A stretch of 10,456 bases of DNA from CBFCZU01 sp965602635 (GTDB taxonomy: Bacteria > Planctomycetota > Phycisphaerae > SM23-33), in contig CBFCZU010000152.1 of assembly GCA_965602635.1 (NCBI GenBank), forward strand, positions 1 through 10,456, written 5' to 3'. The first letter of the stretch is position 1; each line of letters begins with the position of its first letter. The position numbers and the translations under genes were made by a program. This document shows, in pieces, positions 6,178-10,456 of the stretch. The notes under the pieces are model-generated. The model was not told where the DNA came from. It was given only the letters and a program-made list of their open reading frames with translations, and ran no database searches.

Positions 6178-6279
6178 ACAGGTGTGCGGAGGGCCCACCA
6201 GCAGGCCCGCGCCGAACGCCGCAGTGGACCCAGGGTCGGGTGTCCTGGCTGGCGTTGGCACGCACACCTGTTGTTTTTT
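6178..6279 (+). terminator. Long-range 11-bp stem closed by a T-run
   Basis: ACAGGTGTGCG (6178-6188) is perfectly complementary to CGCACACCTGT (6261-6271), and TTGTTTTTT follows (6271-6279). The enclosed 72 nt can extend the rod: CCAGC (6198-6202) with GCTGG (6248-6252), AGG (6203-6205) with CCT (6244-6246), CCCG (6206-6209) with CGGG (6237-6240). It may simply be the distant terminator of the epimerase transcript, about 400 nt past its stop, or the 3' end of a separate RNA. An upstream promoter was not found. Confidence 0.4.
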
Positions 6280-6333
6280 CCGGTTGCCGCCCGTTTGAAA
6301 TGCGACGCGTCGCGACCGCCTGCCCTGCCGGGG

Positions 6334-6915
6334 TCATTCCCGGACCCGGACAACGGCCGCCTCCACTTGGGCCACCAGGGCAGGCAGGTCCAGTGGCTTG
6401 TTCAGGCACAGACTCGCCCCGCACTCCAGAATCTCCCGCTCGCTTTCCTCTGAAGGATAGGCCGTCACCGCGATCACCGCCGCGCGGCTGGTATCCTCGC
6501 GGGACTTGATCATTCGGCAGACCTCGAAACCGTCCATTCCCGGCATGCGCAGGTCAAGGACCACAACGTCGGGGCAGGCCGTCGCGATGACCGCCCCCGC
6601 CTGGAATCCGTCGTTGGCCTCGGTGATCTCATACTCCGGGTGGGCGGCCCCAATGGCCCTGGCCATCATCGACGCCATGTCAGGCTCATCGTCCACCACC
6701 ACGACCCGCACGGGCGAGGCCCGGAGCTGCTTGGGAATCGGCATCTTGTGCTCGCGGAGAAACGCGAGAAGATCCTCCCTCGCGACGCGCCGATGGCCCC
6801 CGGGAGTACGGTGGGCCTTGAGCATCCCCTCGTCAACCCAGTTGACCACAGACCCGGGATCGACCTCCAGAAGGCTGGCGACGGCGAATGTTGACAGGTT
6901 TCTCTTACGAGCCAT
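6334..6915 (-). CDS. Response regulator with N-terminal HTH and C-terminal receiver domain
   Basis: Protein of 193 aa from ATG 6915. Residues about 7-56 form a MerR/excisionase-type winged helix (STFAVASLLEVDPGSVVNWVDEG, then the wing TPGGHRRV at 37-44 and a DLLAFL helix). Residues 68-193 form a receiver domain: acidic pair D75/D76, phospho-acceptor D121 in VLDLRMPGMDG, T151 and K173 in NKPLD, all intact. It should bind DNA when phosphorylated by an unlinked histidine kinase; no kinase is in the window. The domain order is the reverse of the usual receiver-then-HTH. The start is not certain: ATG 7026 has a GGAGG 4 nt upstream and would add 37 residues, but it overlaps the promoter at 6984-7013 and the added residues show no domain character. 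ATG 6915 has only AGG 10 nt upstream. Confidence 0.85.
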   Translation of the reverse strand: MARKRNLSTFAVASLLEVDPGSVVNWVDEGMLKAHRTPGGHRRVAREDLLAFLREHKMPIPKQLRASPVRVVVVDDEPDMASMMARAIGAAHPEYEITEANDGFQAGAVIATACPDVVVLDLRMPGMDGFEVCRMIKSREDTSRAAVIAVTAYPSEESEREILECGASLCLNKPLDLPALVAQVEAAVVRVRE

Positions 6916-6983
6916 CAAACCAATACCTGACACCTTTTCGACGGCTGCCGCCCCGCCCGCAACGTAAGCCACTTGCTGCCTTA

Positions 6984-7013
6984 ATCCTAGTCGGCAATGG
7001 GCGATGGCGTCAA
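6984..7013 (-). promoter_or_regulatory. Possible promoter of the response regulator gene
   Basis: Read on the minus strand: TTGACG (7013-7008), an 18-nt spacer and TAGGAT (6989-6984). Initiation near 6977 gives a leader of about 60 nt to ATG 6915. If this is real, the longer start at 7026 is excluded. Confidence 0.4.
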
Positions 7014-7056
7014 CAGGAAAAACCATAAATCCTCCAAACTCGCGAATTCTCCGATG

Positions 7057-7076
7057 TTCCTCCCATTCCTCCTATT
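7057..7076. repeat. Short pyrimidine-rich tandem repeat in the divergent intergenic region
   Basis: TTCCTCC occurs at 7057-7063 and 7066-7072, followed by a truncated TTCC copy at 7075-7078, a 9-bp period; on the minus strand this reads as tandem GGAGGAA. The minus-strand copies look like ribosome-binding sites but no start codon in a good frame follows at the right distance. The rest of 6916-7262 holds the two divergent promoters and an imperfect G/C-rich dyad (GGCGGCG 7149-7155, CGCCGCC 7164-7170). Confidence 0.4.
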
Positions 7077-7190
7077 CCGCACAAACCGCGCAGACGCTAC
7101 AGATGGCCGCAGCCTGTCCCGATCCGCCGGCCATCGGCAACGACGCTTGGCGGCGATCCATGGCGCCGCCCACGCGAACCAACCGGCGTT

Positions 7191-7219
7191 TTGACAACCG
7201 GGCGGCGGCAGGATATCCT
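7191..7219 (+). promoter_or_regulatory. Promoter of the SDR-flavoprotein operon
   Basis: A perfect TTGACA (7191-7196), a 17-nt spacer and TATCCT (7214-7219). Initiation near 7226 gives a leader of about 37 nt. The promoter rules out the longer reading frame that opens with a TTG at 7191. A 7-bp dyad centred near 7160 lies about 30 bp upstream of the -35 and could be a regulator site. Confidence 0.6.
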
Positions 7220-7262
7220 TCGCGGGGGGGCAATCGGACCAGGCACAGAGAGGGCGCCGAAG

Positions 7263-8030
7263 ATGAACAAGTCAGCCGTAGGCATGGTGACGGGCTCGGC
7301 CCGTGGGATCGGTGCGGCGATCGCCGCTCAACTGGCCGGGGAAGGGCTGGACCTGGCCCTGCTGGACATCCTGGACTGCGCCGCCACGGCAAAGGCGATC
7401 AGGCAGGCCGGGCGGGATGCCCTGACAATCAAGGCCGACGTGACCAGCCCGGCCGATCGCGCCGAGGTCCTGGCGGCCGTCGAGGCCAGGTTCGGCAGGC
7501 TGGACGTCCTGGTCAACAACGCCGGCGTCGCGCCCGGGGAACGGGCCGACATCCTCGAAGCGACCGAGGACAGCTACGACCGGGTCATGAGCATCAACCT
7601 GAAGGGCCCCTACTTCCTCACCCAGGCCGCGGCCAATTGGATGATCCGCCAGCGGCAGGATCGGCCCGACGACTGGATGTGCATCGTCAACATATCGTCG
7701 ATGAGCGCTTACACGGCCAGCCCGTCGCGCGGCGAGTACTGCATCTCGAAGGCGGGCGTGTCGATGGCGACGAAGCTGTGGGCGGCCCGGCTGGCCGAGC
7801 ACCGTATCGGCGTGTACGAAATCCGCCCGGGCATCATCGCCACGGACATGACCGCCGCCGTGAAGGGCAAGTACGACCAGCTCATCGGCGATGGGCTCAC
7901 CCCGATCCGCCGCTGGGGCGAGCCGGGCGACGTGGCCGCCGCCGTCGCCGCCTGCGCCCGCGGAGACCTGAGGTTCTCCACCGGCGAGGTCATCAACGTG
8001 GACGGCGGCTTCCACCTGAGGACGCTGTGA
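7263..8030 (+). CDS. FabG-like short-chain dehydrogenase/reductase
   Basis: Protein of 255 aa from ATG 7263, with GAGAGGG (7248-7254) 8 nt upstream. It is a classical SDR: TGSARGIG (10-17), NNAG (85-88), N112 in SINLKG, S146 in ISSMS, and Y159-x3-K163 (YCISK). D35 after the second strand points to NAD(H). RPGIIATDM (about 192-200) and the NVDGGF end complete the fold. Such proteins are often labelled 3-ketoacyl-ACP reductase, but its neighbours are not fatty-acid genes, and NAD preference with a flavoprotein partner suggests oxidation of a sugar, polyol or hydroxy acid. It is first of a two-gene operon, 36 nt before the flavoprotein. The fold is certain; the substrate is unknown. Confidence 0.9.
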   Translation: MNKSAVGMVTGSARGIGAAIAAQLAGEGLDLALLDILDCAATAKAIRQAGRDALTIKADVTSPADRAEVLAAVEARFGRLDVLVNNAGVAPGERADILEATEDSYDRVMSINLKGPYFLTQAAANWMIRQRQDRPDDWMCIVNISSMSAYTASPSRGEYCISKAGVSMATKLWAARLAEHRIGVYEIRPGIIATDMTAAVKGKYDQLIGDGLTPIRRWGEPGDVAAAVAACARGDLRFSTGEVINVDGGFHLRTL

Positions 8031-8066
8031 TCGCTATCGGCGATCGGACTGGAGATCACGGGCCGC

Positions 8067-10097
8067 ATGGTAAAGACCACTGTCAGCGTTGAAGGCATGG
8101 ACGTCCCGGCCTTCTCAGCGAACACCATCATCGTCGGCGCTGGCGCCGCTGGCATGAACGCGGCCGTGAGGCTCGTCGAGTTCTGGGCCCAGAAAGGCGT
8201 CGCCGACCCGGCCGGGCGGCTCGCCGTCGTCACCCGCGGGCTGGGGCTGGGGGCCTCGCGGATGAGCGGCTCGGACAAGCAGACGTACTACAAGATGGGC
8301 ACGAGCCCGCGGACGCCGGACACGGCCGAGGATTTCGCCAAGACTCTCACGGCCGGCGGGTGCTGCCACGGCGACACGGCCCTGGTCGAGGCCCTTTGCT
8401 CGCTGCGGTCGTTCCACCACCTGGTCGAGGCCGGCGTGCCCTTCCCCCACGACCCGGACGGCGTGTTCATCGGCTACAAGACCGACCACGACCCGGCCGA
8501 GCGGGCCACTTCAGCCGGGCCGAAAACGTCCAGGTTCATGACCGAATGCCTCCAGCGGAAGGCCCAGGCCGGCGGGGTTGAGATCGTTGACGGCATGGAG
8601 CCGGTCGAGTTCGTCAACGCCAACGGGCGGATCGTCGCCATGATCTGCATCGACCGTTCGCGGCTGGAGGGGCCGGACCGCGGCCTGACGGTGTTCGTTG
8701 CGAAGAACTGGATCCTCGCCGCCGGCGGGCCCGGCGAAATATACGCCGACAGCGTCTATCCGCGCGGTCAAACGGGCCTGCACGGGCCTGCCCTGAAGGC
8801 CGGGCTCGAGGCCGTCAACCTCACCGAGTCGCAGTACGGGCTCGCCAGCACGAAGTTCCGCTGGAACGTATCCGGCACCTACATGCAGGTCGTGCCGCGG
8901 ATATTCTCGACCGACGCCGACGGGGCCGACGCGAAGGAGTTCCTCACCGAATACTTCGAGTCCACGGCCGAGATGGCGGGCAACATCTTCCTGAAGGGCT
9001 ATCAGTGGCCCTTCGACGCCCAGAGGATCGCCGCCTGGCAGTCGTCGCTGATCGACATGGCGGTGCATCAGGAGACGGCCGTCCGCGGGCGGCGGGTGTG
9101 GATGGACTTCCTGAGCGACCCGGTCGGGCGCGAGGGCTGGGCGCCGCTGGCCATAGCCGACCTGCCTGACGAGGCGCGGACGTACCTGGAGAAGGCCGGC
9201 GCCACCCAAGCCGCGCCCATCGACCGGCTCGAGCACATGAACCGCCCGGCCATCGACATCTACGCCGAGCACGGCATCGACCTGCGGACCGAGCCGCTGG
9301 AGATCGCCGTCTGCGCCCAGCACCACAACGGCGGATTCGCGGTCAACAAGTGGTGGGAGTCGAACATCCCGCACACGTTCGTGATCGGCGAGATGGCCGG
9401 CACGCACGGGGTAAAGCGCCCGGGCGGATCGGCGCTGAACGCCGGGCAAGTCGGCGGGCTGCGGGCGGCGGAGTTCATCGCCAACGCGTACTCGCCCGAT
9501 GCGCCGGACGTTGAGGCGGCTGCCCGTAAGGCCGCCGACGCATGCCGGGGCGTGCTTGCCCGGATGGCCAACCGCCCCGACGCCTCGACGGCGCCGGCCG
9601 GGGCGATGGAGCAGATCGCCGCTCGCATGACGCGCTGCGCCGCGCACCTGCGTTACGCCCCGTCCGTCGAGAAGGCGCTGACCGAGGCCCTCGAGCAATG
9701 CCGCAAGCTCCAGCGGGAAGGCCTGAAGGCGGCGTCGCCGAGGGAGGCGCTCGAGGCCGTGCGCGTCGAGCAGCAGTGCATCACGCACGCGGCCATGCTG
9801 TTCGCCATCCGCGAGATGCTCGCCCGCGGCGCCGGCAGCAGGGGAAGCCACTGCGTCCTCGACGACGCCGGCGACGAGATGCACCCGGCGCTGGTCAATC
9901 CCGACACGGGCAGGCCCTACCGCGTCAAGGCCGAGAACCAGGCGCTCCGCGACCACGTCCTGGCGGTCCGCTTCGACCCGAAGCGCGAGGAGCTGTTCCA
10001 GTGCCGCGACGAGAAGCCCCGCCCCATCCCCCATCGCGACGTGGCCTTCGAGACCGCCTGGCGCGAGTTCCGCGAGGCGAAGGTTTACGAACTCTGA
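8067..10097 (+). CDS. FrdA/SdhA-like FAD-dependent oxidoreductase
   Basis: Protein of 676 aa from ATG 8067 (weak GGAGAT 11 nt upstream). An FAD-binding Rossmann motif VGAGAAGMNAA (23-33) opens the fold, ILAAGG (216-221) closes the dinucleotide site, CAQHHNGGF (416-424) matches the His-x-GG active-site strand of fumarate reductase/succinate dehydrogenase flavoproteins, and THGVKRPGGSALN (446-458) the motif whose Arg (here R451) binds the substrate carboxylate. The C-terminal helical cap carries SRGSH (591-595), typical of the family. The SHT segment that binds FAD covalently in SdhA/FrdA is absent (SRMSGSDKQTY at 64-74), so FAD is probably held non-covalently, as in NadB or AprA. No iron-sulfur or membrane-anchor subunit is encoded here. 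Transcribed with the SDR; the two probably act on the same substrate. It is not a canonical SdhA. Confidence 0.88.
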   Translation: MVKTTVSVEGMDVPAFSANTIIVGAGAAGMNAAVRLVEFWAQKGVADPAGRLAVVTRGLGLGASRMSGSDKQTYYKMGTSPRTPDTAEDFAKTLTAGGCCHGDTALVEALCSLRSFHHLVEAGVPFPHDPDGVFIGYKTDHDPAERATSAGPKTSRFMTECLQRKAQAGGVEIVDGMEPVEFVNANGRIVAMICIDRSRLEGPDRGLTVFVAKNWILAAGGPGEIYADSVYPRGQTGLHGPALKAGLEAVNLTESQYGLASTKFRWNVSGTYMQVVPRIFSTDADGADAKEFLTEYFESTAEMAGNIFLKGYQWPFDAQRIAAWQSSLIDMAVHQETAVRGRRVWMDFLSDPVGREGWAPLAIADLPDEARTYLEKAGATQAAPIDRLEHMNRPAIDIYAEHGIDLRTEPLEIAVCAQHHNGGFAVNKWWESNIPHTFVIGEMAGTHGVKRPGGSALNAGQVGGLRAAEFIANAYSPDAPDVEAAARKAADACRGVLARMANRPDASTAPAGAMEQIAARMTRCAAHLRYAPSVEKALTEALEQCRKLQREGLKAASPREALEAVRVEQQCITHAAMLFAIREMLARGAGSRGSHCVLDDAGDEMHPALVNPDTGRPYRVKAENQALRDHVLAVRFDPKREELFQCRDEKPRPIPHRDVAFETAWREFREAKVYEL

Positions 10098-10111
10098 TGT
10101 TTTTCCATACT

Positions 10112-10140
10112 TTGCCCCCGGTCCGCAGGACCGGGGGCAA
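10112..10140. terminator. Perfect 13-bp hairpin between convergent genes
   Basis: TTGCCCCCGGTCC (10112-10124) pairs fully with GGACCGGGGGCAA (10128-10140) over a 3-nt loop. It lies 14 nt after the flavoprotein stop and 29 nt beyond the stop of the opposing gene. No T-run follows on either strand (a TTTTT precedes it on the plus strand), so it is best read as a bidirectional hairpin acting as a barrier or mRNA 3' stabiliser for both transcripts. Confidence 0.55.
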
Positions 10141-10169
10141 GACACGCAGACCACATTCATCCGCCTTGC

Positions 10170-10456
10170 TCAGCATTTGCCCCACAGTTGGGGCGACGAC
10201 TTGATTGGGCGTTTGGTCTCTATCGCTTCGGCGATGAGGATGTCCAGGTACCTGTCCTGGGCGGCCTGTGCCAGGGGATAGACCTCCGCGCCGCCGCGGA
10301 CGTACTCGGCCATGCCCGCCAGGCAGGCGGCCACGGCGATCTCGTCGTCGGCCAGCCTCGCCGGTGCGAACGGGTTGACGTACACCCACTCGTTGCCGGC
10401 CAGGAACCCCTTGTGGTAATACCCCTCCAGGTTGCCGTCGTGGCCGGCGTCGGCGC
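10170..10456 (-). CDS. Gfo/Idh/MocA-family oxidoreductase, C-terminal part
   Basis: The last 94 residues of a gene whose start lies beyond the right edge. The stop is TGA at 10172-10170 and the frame is open to the edge. Residues from the edge read ADAGHDGNLEGYYHKG, then EWVYVNPFAPARLADDEIAV, then a helix with AACLAGMAEYVRGG and YPLAQAAQDRYLDILI. That ending, a Leu-Ala-Asp-Asp-Glu stretch and then the last two helices, is the C-terminus common in planctomycete and Bacteroidetes MocA-type NAD(P)-dependent sugar oxidoreductases. The N-terminal Rossmann domain is not in view. It converges on the SDR-flavoprotein operon, consistent with a shared role in carbohydrate oxidation. A small GCCCC/GGGGC hairpin (10179-10194) lies within its last codons. 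Confidence 0.7.
   Translation of the reverse strand, partial: ADAGHDGNLEGYYHKGFLAGNEWVYVNPFAPARLADDEIAVAACLAGMAEYVRGGAEVYPLAQAAQDRYLDILIAEAIETKRPIKSSPQLWGKC

Noticed and set aside
6175..6180. TTGACA as a promoter of the rod-like RNA
   Set aside because: No -10-like hexamer lies 16-18 nt downstream, and it overlaps the left arm of the long stem.
6010..6453. Several overlapping reading frames of 70-103 residues in the gene-free stretch
   Set aside because: They have skewed compositions, no ribosome sites and conflict with each other; inverted repeats explain the sequence better.
7272..8015. 247-residue minus-strand frame antisense to the SDR
   Set aside because: Mirror of the SDR coding sequence; it has no recognisable fold.
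8511..10160. 549-residue minus-strand frame antisense to the flavoprotein
   Set aside because: Complement of a strongly coding gene in a high-GC genome; no domain or ribosome site, and the flavoprotein motifs are unambiguous.

Overview
The window is GC-rich DNA that reads as a planctomycete, most likely a Phycisphaerae-type genome. The best single indicator is a DUF1571 protein (3725-4561, minus), a family known almost only from Planctomycetota. The loose gene packing, hairpin-rich intergenic stretches and near-uniform G/C in third codon positions fit. No tRNA, rRNA, CRISPR array, insertion sequence or phage gene is visible.

Layout from left to right: (1) an HNH endonuclease-family gene (153-788, plus) with its own promoter, then a short coding-like stretch with one CxxC pair and no usable start codon (802-945). 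(2) A two-gene minus-strand operon: CorA-type Mg2+/Co2+ transporter (2176-3246) followed after 2 nt by an MscS-type mechanosensitive channel (998-2173). (3) A gene-free stretch (3247-3724) that is unusually structured: competing inverted repeats just upstream of corA, then a self-contained plus-strand unit with a -35/-10 pair, three strong hairpins and a U-run terminator, which I read as a candidate small RNA of about 145 nt. (4) The DUF1571 gene (minus) and an extended-SDR epimerase/reductase (4879-5874, plus), divergent, each with a recognisable promoter. (5) A second structured gene-free stretch (5875-6333), ending in an 11-bp long-range stem followed by a T-run. (6) A response regulator with the unusual order HTH first, receiver second (6334-6915, minus). 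(7) A plus-strand operon of a FabG-like SDR (7263-8030) and a large FrdA/SdhA-like flavoprotein (8067-10097), driven by a TTGACA-17-TATCCT promoter. (8) The C-terminal part of a Gfo/Idh/MocA-family oxidoreductase running in from the right edge (10170-10456, minus), convergent with the flavoprotein and separated from it by a perfect 13-bp hairpin.

Functional grouping: corA-mscS is an ion-homeostasis/osmotic-stress pair. The SDR, flavoprotein and MocA-type oxidoreductase together suggest oxidation of a sugar, polyol or related carbon compound, but the substrate cannot be read from sequence. The remaining genes look like independent units. The most promising undescribed element is the candidate small RNA at about 3499-3642 with its divergent position to corA. 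All RNA claims rest on sequence and pairing by eye only.
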